From Ramlibacter aurantiacus (GTDB lineage: Bacteria; Pseudomonadota; Gammaproteobacteria; Burkholderiales; Burkholderiaceae_C), in contig NZ_JAEQNA010000014.1 in assembly GCF_016722895.1 (NCBI RefSeq), positions 1 through 64,000 of the forward strand: 64,000 bases of DNA, read 5' to 3'. A program made the position numbers and the translations under genes. Shown here in pieces: positions 8,111-16,230 of the stretch (position 1 is the stretch's first letter; each line of letters begins with the position of its first letter). The notes below the pieces were generated by a model. It did no database searches, was not told the origin of the DNA, and was given only the letters and a program-made list of their open reading frames with translations.

Positions 8111-8955
8111 TGGCCATCCCCGGCACGACGGGCCTGGACGCCCGCGCCCTCGACTCGCTGCGCCAGCAGGCCGCGCGGGACCCGCACGGCGCCACTCGGC
8201 AGGCGGCGGTGCAGTTCGAGGCGCAGTTCATGCAGCTGGTCCTCAAAAGCATGCGCGACGCCACGCCGCAGGCCGAACCGGCCTCGACGGGGCAGACCGA
8301 GTTCACGCGCATGCTGGACGCGCAATTCGCGCAGCAGTTCGCCGGCCGCCCCGGCGGACTGGCCGACCTGATCGAGCGGCAGCTCGCGCAGCAGATGAAG
8401 CAGCTGCCGCCGCCCACCGAGCCGCCGCCCGCCGCGCCGGCTGCCACGGCGCCGCCCGCCGCGCGCCCCGCCGGCGCGCCCTCGGCGTTCCTGCGAGACA
8501 TGCTGCCGCACGCGCAGGCCGCCGAACGCGCCACCGGCGTGCCCGCGGCCTACATCCTGGGCCAGGCGGCGCTGGAGTCGGGCTGGGGCCGGGGCGAGAT
8601 CCGGCATCCCGATGGGCGGCCTTCGTTCAACCTGTTCGCCATCAAGGCCACGGGCGGCTGGCGCGGCGACTCGGCGGCGGTGATGACCACCGAGTTCGTG
8701 GAGGGTCGGCCGCAGCGCCAGGTGGAGCGCTTCCGCAGCTACGGCTCCTACGCCGAGGCGTTCACCGACTACGCGGCGATGCTGGCGCGCAGCCCGCGCT
8801 ATGCCGGCGTGCTGCGCGAGGCCAGCACCGTCGAGGCCTTCGCCGGCGGCATGCAGCGCGCCGGCTACGCCACCGACCCGCAGTACGCGGCCAAGCTCGC
8901 CCGCACCATCCACCAGACGCTCGCCATGCAGCGAAACACCGGGGGCGACGCATGA
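8110..8955 (+). CDS. flgJ: FlgJ, rod cap and peptidoglycan hydrolase
   Basis: FlgJ caps the growing rod and opens the peptidoglycan. This is the dual-domain form (281 residues). Residues about 1-100 are the rod-binding domain (AAVQFEAQFMQLVLKSMRDA), then a Pro/Ala-rich linker (about 98-125), then a GH73-type glucosaminidase domain with AAYILGQAALESGWGRGEI, where the Glu in ALESGWG is the expected catalytic acid, and FNLFAIKATGGWRG. It is in the usual place between flgI and flgK and overlaps flgK by 4 nt. Confidence 0.96.
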   Translation: MAIPGTTGLDARALDSLRQQAARDPHGATRQAAVQFEAQFMQLVLKSMRDATPQAEPASTGQTEFTRMLDAQFAQQFAGRPGGLADLIERQLAQQMKQLPPPTEPPPAAPAATAPPAARPAGAPSAFLRDMLPHAQAAERATGVPAAYILGQAALESGWGRGEIRHPDGRPSFNLFAIKATGGWRGDSAAVMTTEFVEGRPQRQVERFRSYGSYAEAFTDYAAMLARSPRYAGVLREASTVEAFAGGMQRAGYATDPQYAAKLARTIHQTLAMQRNTGGDA

Positions 8956-10592
8956 CGACTTCGCTGCTGCAGATCGGCGTGCGCGGCCTCACGGCGGCGC
9001 AGGGCGCGCTGGCCACCACCTCGCACAACATCGCCAACGTCAACACCGCCGGGTACGTGCGGCAGGAGGCGGTGATGGCCACGGCCGGCGGCCTGTCCAC
9101 GGGGGCCGGCTTCTTCGGCGGCGGTGTCGACGTGGCGACCGTGCGGCGCCACTACGACCAGTTCCTCGCCGGCAGCCTGCAGGCCCTCGGGTCGCAGCGC
9201 GCGGCCGATGCGGCCCGCTCCGATGGCCTGGCGCAGCTCGACGCGCTCTTCGCCGATCCCGAGCTGGGCATCGGCGCCGGCATCGACCGCGTCTTCGCCG
9301 CCCTCGGCGACATGGCCAGCCGGCCCGCGGACACGGCCGCGCGCCAGGCGGTCCTGGGCGCCGTGGACGAACTGGCCCGGCGCTTCAACGCCATGGGCAC
9401 GCAGATCGACCAGCTCTCGGCGCAGGCCGACGCCCGCCTCTCGCTCGAAGCCGGCCAGGTGAACGAACAGCTTTCGCAGCTGCAGCGGCTGAACGAGGCC
9501 ATCGTGCGCGCCCAGGCTTCGGGCCATGCACCCAACGACCTGCTGGACCAGCGCGAGCAGGCGCTGCAGCAGCTCGGGAAACTGATGGCGATCCGCACCG
9601 TGGACGCGGGCGACGGCGCGACGAACGTCTTCTCCGCGGACGGCCAGCCCCTGCTGGTGGGGCAGCAGGCCGCGCGGCTGGCGGCCGTGTCCGACGGCAC
9701 GCGGCTCGTCCTGCAGCTGTCGGCGGCCGGTGCGGTGCACACGCTGGACGCGGACGCCCTGGGTGGCGGCAGCCTGGCCGGCACCCTGCGCCTGCGCGAC
9801 CAGGACCTGGCGGGTGCCGGCGCCGAGCTCGGCCGGCTGGCGCGGGCCGTGACCGACGCCCTGAATGCGCAGCAGGCGCTGGGCGTGGACGCGCGGGGCA
9901 ACCCCGGCGCTCCGCTGCTGGCCATGGACAGCGGGGCCACCAGCCTGCGCGCGCTGCCGCTGTCGCCGGCGCAGCTGGCGACCGGCTATGCGGCCGTGGC
10001 GCAGCCGGCCCAGGCCAACGCCGGCAGCGCCCGGGTGGCCGCCTTCGACGTGGTGCGCGCGGGGCCGGAGAACACCACGCCGGTGGGCATCGCCTTCGCC
10101 GACCCGCCGACGAGTTTCACCCTCACCGGCGTGCCGGGCGGGCCGCTCACCCTGCCCTATCAATCCGGCCAGCCCATCCCGCCCGCGCCGGCCGACTACA
10201 ACGGCTGGCGCCTGGTGCTCCAGGGCACTCCCGCCGCGGGCGACCGCTTCGAGGTCGACCGCTCGCCCAACCCCGGCGCCGACAACCGCAATGCGCTGGC
10301 GCTCGGCCGCCTGGCCAACCAGGGCCTGGTGGACGGGGGCAGCCTGAACCAGGGCTATGCCAGCCTGCTGGCCAAGGTCGGCACGCGCGTGCAGGCGGCG
10401 CGCGGCGCGGCCGACCTGTCGGCCCGCATGGAAGGCGAGGCGCGCGCCAGCCGCGAGCGGGTCTCGGGCGTCAACCTGGACGAAGAAGCCGCGAACCTGC
10501 TGCGCTACCAGCAGGCCTACCAGGCCTGCGCCCGTGTCATCCAGGCCAGCCAGGCGCTGTTCGATTCGCTGCTGGCGGCATCCGGCCGCTGA
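8952..10592 (+). CDS. flgK: Hook-associated protein FlgK (HAP1)
   Basis: FlgK is the first hook-filament junction protein and an export client of FlgN. The 546-residue product has the N-terminal axial motif (LTAAQGALATTSHNIANVNT, about 14-33), a long coiled-coil region with QLQRLNEAIVRAQASG and NDLLDQREQALQQLGKLM (a FlgK hallmark), and the C-terminal SGVNLDEEAANLLRYQQAYQ. Start overlaps flgJ by 4 nt (ATGA); flgL follows 13 nt after the stop with an AGGAGG-like site. Confidence 0.97.
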   Translation: MTTSLLQIGVRGLTAAQGALATTSHNIANVNTAGYVRQEAVMATAGGLSTGAGFFGGGVDVATVRRHYDQFLAGSLQALGSQRAADAARSDGLAQLDALFADPELGIGAGIDRVFAALGDMASRPADTAARQAVLGAVDELARRFNAMGTQIDQLSAQADARLSLEAGQVNEQLSQLQRLNEAIVRAQASGHAPNDLLDQREQALQQLGKLMAIRTVDAGDGATNVFSADGQPLLVGQQAARLAAVSDGTRLVLQLSAAGAVHTLDADALGGGSLAGTLRLRDQDLAGAGAELGRLARAVTDALNAQQALGVDARGNPGAPLLAMDSGATSLRALPLSPAQLATGYAAVAQPAQANAGSARVAAFDVVRAGPENTTPVGIAFADPPTSFTLTGVPGGPLTLPYQSGQPIPPAPADYNGWRLVLQGTPAAGDRFEVDRSPNPGADNRNALALGRLANQGLVDGGSLNQGYASLLAKVGTRVQAARGAADLSARMEGEARASRERVSGVNLDEEAANLLRYQQAYQACARVIQASQALFDSLLAASGR

Positions 10593-10605
10593 GGAGGATT
10601 CCTTC

Positions 10606-11790
10606 ATGCGCGTGCCCACGCTGTACACCGCCCAACGCGCCTTCGAGGCCATCGAGCAGCGCCTGGGCCGGCAGGCGCAATTGCAGGAGCAGCTCGGCTC
10701 CGGCCTGCGCGTGACGCGACCCGGCGACGACCCGCTGGCCGCCGCGCAGGCCGAGCTGGCGCGCTCGCGGCTGGCGCGCCTGTCGCAGGACCAGCGGGCG
10801 AACGATCTGGCCACCTCGCTGCTGTCCACCGCCGAGGGCGCGCTGGGGCAGGGCGTGTCGCTGCTGCAGTCGGCGCGCGAGCTGCTGGTGTCGGCCGGCA
10901 ACGCGGCCTACGGTCCGGCCGAACGGCAGGCCCTGGCGGTGCAGCTGCGCTCGCTGCGCGAGCAGCTGCTGGAGGTGGCCAACGCCTCCGACGGCGTGGG
11001 CGGGCGCGTTTTCGGCGGCCTGGCCGGCGCCGCTCCCGTGGCGACCGGCGACACGCCGGAGTGGCTCTCACCCGCCGTGGCGCAGCGCATCGGCGAGGAC
11101 GGCCGCTACCTCGCGGCCGTGGATGGCCGCTCGACGTTCATGGCCGTGCCGCAAGGCAACGGCCATTTCGTGACCGCGTCCGATCCGGCCAACACCGGAA
11201 GCGGCTGGATCGACGTGGGCAGCCTGGGACAGGCAGGCCTGCTCACGGCGCAGAACTACCGCATCGAGATCGGCGGCACCGCCGGCGGCCTGACCTATGC
11301 GGTGCGCAACCTCGACACGGGCAGCCTGGGCCCCGCGCAGCCGCTGCCGGCCGATGGCCGCCTGGACATCGACGGCCAGCGCGTGGCCGTGGCCGGGACG
11401 CCCGCGCCGGGCGATGCATTCAGCCTGGGCCCGGCGGGCCGGGCCAGCGTGTTCCAGGTGCTGCAGGACGCGGCGCAGCTGCTGGAGTCGCCGGCCACGT
11501 CGGGCGCATTCCAGGAGCGCCTGCAGCGCGTGCAGGCCACGCTCGACCGGGGGCTGGAGGGCTTGTCGCTGCTTCGCAGCCAGGTGGGCGGGGAGTTGCA
11601 GCGGCTGGAGTCGGCCCGCTCCCAGGGCCAACTGGAGGAGTTGTCGCAGGCGACGCGGCGCAGCCAGTTGCAGGACGTGGACGTGGCCAAGGCCATCTCG
11701 GAACTGCGCACGAACGAGCTGGGTGTGGAAGCCGCGCTGCGGTCGTACGCCAGCATCGGGCGCGTGTCCCTGTTCGAGTACCTGGGGTGA
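10606..11790 (+). CDS. flgL: Hook-associated protein FlgL (HAP3)
   Basis: FlgL is the second hook-filament junction protein and links to flagellin. The 394-residue product starts MRVPTLYTAQRAFEAIEQRL, has the flagellin-like N-terminal helices (GLRVTRPGDDPLAAAQAELA) and ends with the flagellin-type LGVEAALRSYASIGRVSLFE. GAGGAGG lies 8-15 nt upstream of the ATG. It is the last gene of the flgB-L operon; the convergent gene downstream reads the other way. Confidence 0.95.
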   Translation: MRVPTLYTAQRAFEAIEQRLGRQAQLQEQLGSGLRVTRPGDDPLAAAQAELARSRLARLSQDQRANDLATSLLSTAEGALGQGVSLLQSARELLVSAGNAAYGPAERQALAVQLRSLREQLLEVANASDGVGGRVFGGLAGAAPVATGDTPEWLSPAVAQRIGEDGRYLAAVDGRSTFMAVPQGNGHFVTASDPANTGSGWIDVGSLGQAGLLTAQNYRIEIGGTAGGLTYAVRNLDTGSLGPAQPLPADGRLDIDGQRVAVAGTPAPGDAFSLGPAGRASVFQVLQDAAQLLESPATSGAFQERLQRVQATLDRGLEGLSLLRSQVGGELQRLESARSQGQLEELSQATRRSQLQDVDVAKAISELRTNELGVEAALRSYASIGRVSLFEYLG

Positions 11791-11843
11791 TCCGGGTGGC
11801 GCCAAGGACGGCCTTCGGGTTCCGCCGGTGCCCAAGGCTTCCC

Positions 11844-11889
11844 CGTTCGTCCTGAACCTGATCGGTCCGTGGCGGATCCGCCACGAACG
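11844..11889. repeat. Nested dyad with degenerate REP-like remnant
   Basis: In the 150-bp gap between the convergent flgL and HDOD genes, 11868-11885 is a perfect 18-nt palindrome centred on GGATCC. It is enclosed by a 7-bp inverted repeat, CGTTCGT at 11844-11850 and ACGAACG at 11883-11889. The left arm also belongs to a partial copy of the REP-like element (CCGTTCGTCCTGAACCTG, 11843-11860) seen at the window start. The RNA could form a terminator-like hairpin, but no T-run follows. Confidence 0.5.
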
Positions 11890-11940
11890 ATCTAGATTCG
11901 ATAACGAAGCGGTAAGCTTCCGGCGGCCGGACCGGGCATC

Positions 11941-12774
11941 TCAGGCGGCATCCGCGTCCGCCTCCTCCAGCACCTCATGCACCAGCAACCGCGCAGCACC
12001 CACCGACAGATTCAGCAGGCGCGCCACCTGCGCCATCGCTGCGCCCTGCTCGGCATCGCAGCCGCCGGGACTTGCCAGCCGCAGCGCCAGGGACACCGTT
12101 TGCGCACTGGCGGAGGCGGCCAGACCCGGCTGGGCCAGGTCCAGCAGCATGCCCGACAGGCCCCACTGCGCCATCAGCTGCGCCTGCACCGCCTGCATCT
12201 CCACGCCCAGCACCGCTCGCTGCGCGGACTCCCAGCCGAGGGCCGACTCGCGGGCATGCGCCTGCACGGCGAGCGCGTCGGCCGGTGCCTCCACCCACAG
12301 CAACAGGCTGCCGAAGTCCGACAGCAGCGCGGCTTCATACAGCGACTCGGCATGGCCGTCCTGGCGGTGCACGGCGAAGGCGGCGGCCAGGCGGGCCGCG
12401 CGGGCGGTGCGGTCGAGGCTGGCGTTGAATGCGGCCAGCGCTTGCGGCCACGCCGACAGCCGATCCTCCACCGTGTCGCAGGCCTCGAAAGCGCCCAGGA
12501 ACGGATCGACCCCGAGCAGCACCAGCGCCGCGGTGACCGTCTCCATCGGCCGGCTCAGGCGCGCCGCGAAGCGCTGCTGCGCCAGGGCCAGCACCCCCAC
12601 GGCCATCAGGGGGTCGCGCAGCACCACCTGGGCGAGGGCGTTCGCGTCCAGCCAGTCGGCCTTGGGACGAAGCGCGTCCATCGTGGCACGTGTCGAGGCC
12701 CGCACCGGCAAGGGGCGGGCGGCCAGGCGCGCTGCCCAGGTCGCAACGAGTGGATGGGGCGGGGACATATGCAT
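11941..12774 (-). CDS. HDOD domain protein
   Basis: The 277-residue product resembles an HDOD output domain, a degenerate HD-phosphohydrolase-related helical fold used in bacterial signalling. Supporting segments are NALAQVVLRDPLMAVGVLAL (about 44-63), the ETVTAALVLLGVDPFLGAF helix, and AALLSDFGSLLLWVEAP. The metal-binding His-Asp pair of true HD phosphohydrolases is not visible, which is normal for HDOD. It sits between the flagellar operon and an EAL-HDOD gene, which suggests a role in motility or lifestyle control. ATGs at 12774 and 12768 are both possible; a sigma-28-like -10 lies directly upstream. Confidence 0.75.
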   Translation of the reverse strand: MHMSPPHPLVATWAARLAARPLPVRASTRATMDALRPKADWLDANALAQVVLRDPLMAVGVLALAQQRFAARLSRPMETVTAALVLLGVDPFLGAFEACDTVEDRLSAWPQALAAFNASLDRTARAARLAAAFAVHRQDGHAESLYEAALLSDFGSLLLWVEAPADALAVQAHARESALGWESAQRAVLGVEMQAVQAQLMAQWGLSGMLLDLAQPGLAASASAQTVSLALRLASPGGCDAEQGAAMAQVARLLNLSVGAARLLVHEVLEEADADAA

Positions 12775-12777
12775 GGC

Positions 12778-12804
12778 TTATCGGCGGCGTTCCGGGCGAC
12801 TGAA
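12778..12804 (-). promoter_or_regulatory. Possible sigma-28 promoter of the HDOD gene
   Basis: The minus strand has an exact sigma-28 -10 (GCCGATAA, 12785-12778). At the 15-nt spacing the -35 reads TTCA (12804-12801), and at 14 nt TCAG; both are imperfect against TAAA/TCAA. Transcription would start near 12771, so the ATG at 12768 would be almost leaderless, or a later start would be used. The match to the -10 and the flagellar neighbourhood are the support; the -35 is weak. Confidence 0.35.
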
Positions 12805-12908
12805 GGCGGCGCTGCCCGCTCGCCGAAAAAGCCGGTGCACGTGCCGCTATTCGGCGCATGGCAGCCGGCGGTCGCATCGACAATCGTGCACGACCACCTC
12901 CTCGCCCC

Positions 12909-14141
12909 ATGAGCGCTTCCAGGCCCATCCGCCCTTCACCGGTGGCTATCGATTTCGACGCCGGGAGCGTCGGCGAGGCCGCCTTCTCGCGCCAGGCCCT
13001 GCTGGACGCCGAGGGCTCGGTCCTGGGGTGGAAAGTCGGGCTTTTCTCCGGCGACCGCAGCGCCCTGGCGGCCGCCGCCCGGGCCGTGCAGGGCACCAGT
13101 GCGGCCGGCGTGCTGGTGTGGTGGCAGGCCAGCCTCGACACCCTGCTGGATCCGCAGCTGGAGCAGTTCGACGCCCGGCGCACCGTGCTGCAGTTCGAGC
13201 CGCCCGCCCGGAACGACGCCGACGTGGTGGCGCAGTGCGTCTCCAGCCTGGCGGCCTGCCGGCGCCTCGGTTTCCGGGTCGCCGGTTCGTCCGACCTGCC
13301 GGCATCCGGGCATCCTCTGTCGAAGCAGTTGGACATCCTGGTGGTCGATGTGTCGGCGGCCGATTCGCCCGCGGCCATCCAGAAGGCGCGCGAGCCCGGG
13401 CTGCCGCTGCTGGTCCAGCAGGTGCATACCGAGGAGCAGCGCCGCCAGGCGCAGGCGCTGGGCGCCCGATGGTTCGCCGGCGACTGGTTCATGGCCGCGC
13501 CCGTCGCGCAGCGCACCACCATCCGGCCTTCGCATGCGCTGCTGCTGGAACTCATCTCGATGGTCAAGCGCGAGGCCGAGCTGGCCGAGATCGAGACCGT
13601 GCTGCGCCGCGACCCGCTGCTGGCGCTGCGCCTGCTGCGCCTGATCAACCACTGCGGCTACGGGCTGCCGGTGAAGATCACCTCGTTCGCGCATGCGGTG
13701 ATGCTGCTGGGCCTGCGAAAGCTGCTGCGCTGGTGCTGCATGCTCATGGCCACCGACAAGGGCGACGTGCCGCCAGCCACCGGCTACACCGCCGTCGTGC
13801 GCGGCCGCTTCATGGAGGTGCTGGCGCAGCACCTGCTCGGCGAGGCCGAGGGCGACTCGGCCTGCATCGCCGGCATGTTCTCGCTGCTCGATGCGATGAC
13901 CGGATTGCCCTTCGACCGCCTGCTCAACAACCTGGCACTGCCGCAGGACGTGGTTGCCGCCTTGTGCGAACAGCGCGGGCCGCTCTATCCGCTGCTGCAA
14001 CTGGCCGTCGCCATCGAGCGCGACGACCGCGCCGGGTTCACCCGCGCGCGAAGCGAGCTGGGCCTGAGCGACGCGCAGGTGGCCCGGGCGCACCTGGAAG
14101 CCCTGGCCTGGACGGCCGACGTGCTGGCGCGCCAGCAATAG
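12909..14141 (+). CDS. EAL-HDOD (YuxH-like) signalling protein
   Basis: The 410-residue product has an N-terminal EAL-like domain (about 10-200) and a C-terminal HDOD domain (about 205-390; LAEIETVLRRDPLLALRLLR, ITSFAHAVMLLGLRKLLRWC). In an active c-di-GMP phosphodiesterase the first strand carries an ExLxR motif; here the corresponding segment is VLGWKVGLFSGD, so the catalytic Glu is missing and the domain is probably a binding or scaffold module. The family is known from YuxH and CdgJ-type proteins that affect motility. It is divergent from the other HDOD gene. The ATG at 12909 gives the best domain start; its ribosome site is weak. Confidence 0.82.
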   Translation: MSASRPIRPSPVAIDFDAGSVGEAAFSRQALLDAEGSVLGWKVGLFSGDRSALAAAARAVQGTSAAGVLVWWQASLDTLLDPQLEQFDARRTVLQFEPPARNDADVVAQCVSSLAACRRLGFRVAGSSDLPASGHPLSKQLDILVVDVSAADSPAAIQKAREPGLPLLVQQVHTEEQRRQAQALGARWFAGDWFMAAPVAQRTTIRPSHALLLELISMVKREAELAEIETVLRRDPLLALRLLRLINHCGYGLPVKITSFAHAVMLLGLRKLLRWCCMLMATDKGDVPPATGYTAVVRGRFMEVLAQHLLGEAEGDSACIAGMFSLLDAMTGLPFDRLLNNLALPQDVVAALCEQRGPLYPLLQLAVAIERDDRAGFTRARSELGLSDAQVARAHLEALAWTADVLARQQ

Positions 14142-14171
14142 GCTGCGTCGTCCCAGCCCTGATGCGAAACC

Positions 14172-14744
14172 TCATCCGGCCCAGGGCCGGTGGTGGAACT
14201 GGTAGCGGCCGATCTCCCGCTCCGTGCCGGTCTCGTCGGTCGCCAGCAGTGCCACCTGCAGCGTCTGGGCCGCGAGCGTGCGGACCCGGGCGATGCTCGG
14301 CAGGTAAAGGACCTCGCCGGACGGCGGGTCGAACGGGATGTCATCGGCACGGGCGGCCCTGTCCGGCGCCAGCGAGGAGCGTTCGACGAGCGCCAGCCGC
14401 TGCACACCGTCCAACGGCGCCTCCAGCCGGCTGGCCAGCACCTGGTCTTCGGGCGCCACGGTGCAATGGACGCTTCCGTTGTGCGGCACGCGGTACTCGC
14501 GCACCCGCACGCCCTGCTGAGTGAGGCGGTCCAGCAGGTCCGCGCTTGCGACCGTGAACACCTGGCCGGCCAACAGGGCTGTGCGGACGCCCCGCCCCAG
14601 GGCCAGCATGTCGTCGAACAAGTTCCCGCAGGCGTCGCAGGCCATCAGGTGCGCGTCCACGGCTGCGCGGGTGTCCGGGTCGGTTTCACCCAGCCAGTCC
14701 TGAAGCAGCACGTCCAGCGGAAGGTGTTCCCCGGCTTCGATCAT
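14172..14744 (-). CDS. Zinc-binding (ChrR/ZAS-type) anti-sigma factor
   Basis: The 190-residue product has the ZAS signature His32-x3-Cys36-x2-Cys39 (AHLMACDACG), which coordinates zinc and holds an ECF sigma factor inactive in this family. The C-terminal part (about 90-190) is beta-rich with HCTVAPEDQVLASRLE and VLYLPSIARVRTLAA; it may be a cupin-like sensory domain as in ChrR, but I cannot see a clear set of cupin metal ligands. It overlaps the sigma gene by 4 nt and is transcribed with it. Cytoplasmic location is inferred, as no membrane helix is visible. Confidence 0.75.
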   Translation of the reverse strand: MIEAGEHLPLDVLLQDWLGETDPDTRAAVDAHLMACDACGNLFDDMLALGRGVRTALLAGQVFTVASADLLDRLTQQGVRVREYRVPHNGSVHCTVAPEDQVLASRLEAPLDGVQRLALVERSSLAPDRAARADDIPFDPPSGEVLYLPSIARVRTLAAQTLQVALLATDETGTEREIGRYQFHHRPWAG

Positions 14745-15322
14745 GGCGGCCTCCGGTGGGCGTCGACGCAGCGCCGCAGCTTGTCGATGCCGCGATGGCG
14801 GATCACGCGCACGTTGCCGGCGGACAGGCCGAGCTGCGTGGCAACGGCGTCGGCCGGCTGGTCGTCGTAGAAGGTGAGCACCAGGACCGATCGCTCCCGC
14901 TGCGCGAGCCGTTCCAGGCAGGCGACGACGCGTTCATGGTCGAGCCGGTGGGTGGCCTCGACGCTCGCGGTGGGCTCGGGGTCGCCGTAGCGCTCGAGCA
15001 ATTCGCCGTGGCGGGCGCGCGAGCGTCGCTCGTGCATCACGGACATGCGGCAGCTGCCGAGCACGAAGGACACCACGCGTTCCGGCTCGCGCACCCGGCC
15101 GGCGCGCAGTTGCTCGATGGTGAGGGTCATGACCTGCTGCATCAGGTCTTGAGCCGCATGCGGATCGCGCAGGTGGCGCAGCCCGTAGCGCCGCACCCGC
15201 GGGGCCAGCAGCCGATAAAGCTGAGCTTCGGCATCCGCCGCCTGCCCCGGCGGCGACTGCGCGATGAGGCAGGCCAGCCGCGCCTCGCGGCTGTCGACGG
15301 CGGACTCGGGCAGGGCCTGCAT
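14741..15322 (-). CDS. ECF-type RNA polymerase sigma factor
   Basis: The 193-residue product has sigma region 2 (HLRDPHAAQDLMQQVMTLTI, about 55-75) and region 4 (RERSVLVLTFYDDQPADAVA then LGLSAGNVRVIRHRGIDKLR), the two-domain layout of ECF factors. I chose the ATG at 15322, which gives a normal ECF length; an upstream extension to 15478 would run through the divergent promoter region. It is co-transcribed with the zinc anti-sigma factor and divergent from a diiron-type metallo-beta-lactamase gene, which is a likely regulon member. The sequence GCTGTAATGACA at 15361-15372, upstream of that gene, is a possible ECF -35-like element. Confidence 0.85.
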   Translation of the reverse strand: MQALPESAVDSREARLACLIAQSPPGQAADAEAQLYRLLAPRVRRYGLRHLRDPHAAQDLMQQVMTLTIEQLRAGRVREPERVVSFVLGSCRMSVMHERRSRARHGELLERYGDPEPTASVEATHRLDHERVVACLERLAQRERSVLVLTFYDDQPADAVATQLGLSAGNVRVIRHRGIDKLRRCVDAHRRPP

Positions 15323-15425
15323 GGTGGCCAAAGCATAGCCACCGGTGACGCGCAAATAAAGCTGTAATGACACGCCGGTTCGCGCCACATCCTCGCTCCC
15401 AACCACTCTTCGACGAGGCGAGTCC

Positions 15426-16151
15426 ATGATCACCAACGCACAGTCCCGCACCAACGTGCACGAGATCGCCGAGGGCATCTACCGCATCAACACGCCGGTG
15501 GACGCACCCGATGGCAGCAGCTTCAGCTTCAACCAGTACCTGGTGCTCGATGACGAGCCGCTGCTGTTCCACACCGGGCCGCGCCGCATGTTCCCCTTCG
15601 TGCGCGAGGCCATGGCCGCGGTCATGCCGGTCGAGCGGCTGCGCTATGTGGGCTTGTCGCACTTCGAAGCCGACGAGTGCGGCGCCATGAACGAGTGGCT
15701 GGCCGCGGCGCCGTCGGCGGTGCCGCTGTGCGGCCGGATCGCGGCGATGGTTTCCGTGGGCGACGTGGCCGACCGCGCGCCACGGGCGCTGGCCGACGGC
15801 GAAGAGCTGTCGCTGGGCAGGCACAGGATGCAGTGGCTGGACACGCCCCAGGTGCCCCACGGATGGGACTGCGGCCTGCTCATGGATTCGCTCACCGGCA
15901 CGTTTTTCTGCGGCGACCTGTTCACCCAGCCGGGCCATGGCGAGCAGCCGCTGACCGAAGCCGACATCCTGGGGCCGAGCGAGGACTTCCGAAAGGCGAT
16001 GGACTACTACGCCCATGCGCCGCAGACGGCGGACACCCTGAAGCGGCTGTCCCGGCTGCGTCCGACAACCCTGGCCTGCATGCACGGCAGTGCCTGGCGC
16101 GGCGATGGCGCCAGCCTGCTGCGCCACCTGGCCGAATCCGTGACGGCGTAG
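15426..16151 (+). CDS. Diiron oxygen-binding-type metallo-beta-lactamase protein
   Basis: The 241-residue product is a single metallo-beta-lactamase fold. Instead of the hydrolase HxHxDH motif it has His79-x-Glu81-x-Asp83, then His145, Asp164 and His220. This matches the ligand set and nearly the spacing of flavodiiron proteins (H79, E81, D83, H146, D165, H226 in the classical numbering), which bind a diiron centre for O2 or NO. The flavodoxin domain is absent, as in stand-alone oxygen-binding diiron proteins. Divergence from an ECF sigma/anti-sigma pair suggests a role in sensing or handling oxygen species. The substrate is unknown. Confidence 0.8.
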   Translation: MITNAQSRTNVHEIAEGIYRINTPVDAPDGSSFSFNQYLVLDDEPLLFHTGPRRMFPFVREAMAAVMPVERLRYVGLSHFEADECGAMNEWLAAAPSAVPLCGRIAAMVSVGDVADRAPRALADGEELSLGRHRMQWLDTPQVPHGWDCGLLMDSLTGTFFCGDLFTQPGHGEQPLTEADILGPSEDFRKAMDYYAHAPQTADTLKRLSRLRPTTLACMHGSAWRGDGASLLRHLAESVTA

Positions 16152-16230
16152 CGGCCGACCCCGGGGTGCGCGCGCGGCGGCAGGCCGACCCCCACGCGCC
16201 ACCCGAACCCCGGCGGGGAGGCCTCCTAGA

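Noticed and set aside
12909-14141. Active c-di-GMP phosphodiesterase
   Set aside because: The ExLxR position of the EAL domain is replaced and the rest of the catalytic set is not visible.
11297-14524. 1075-codon rightward open frame
   Set aside because: It runs through flgL, the HDOD gene and the EAL-HDOD gene in other frames; the product is low-complexity Arg/Ala/Ser with no domain.
15426-16151. Metallo-beta-lactamase resistance enzyme or glyoxalase II
   Set aside because: The first motif is HxExDE rather than HxHxDH, so the zinc hydrolase chemistry is not supported.
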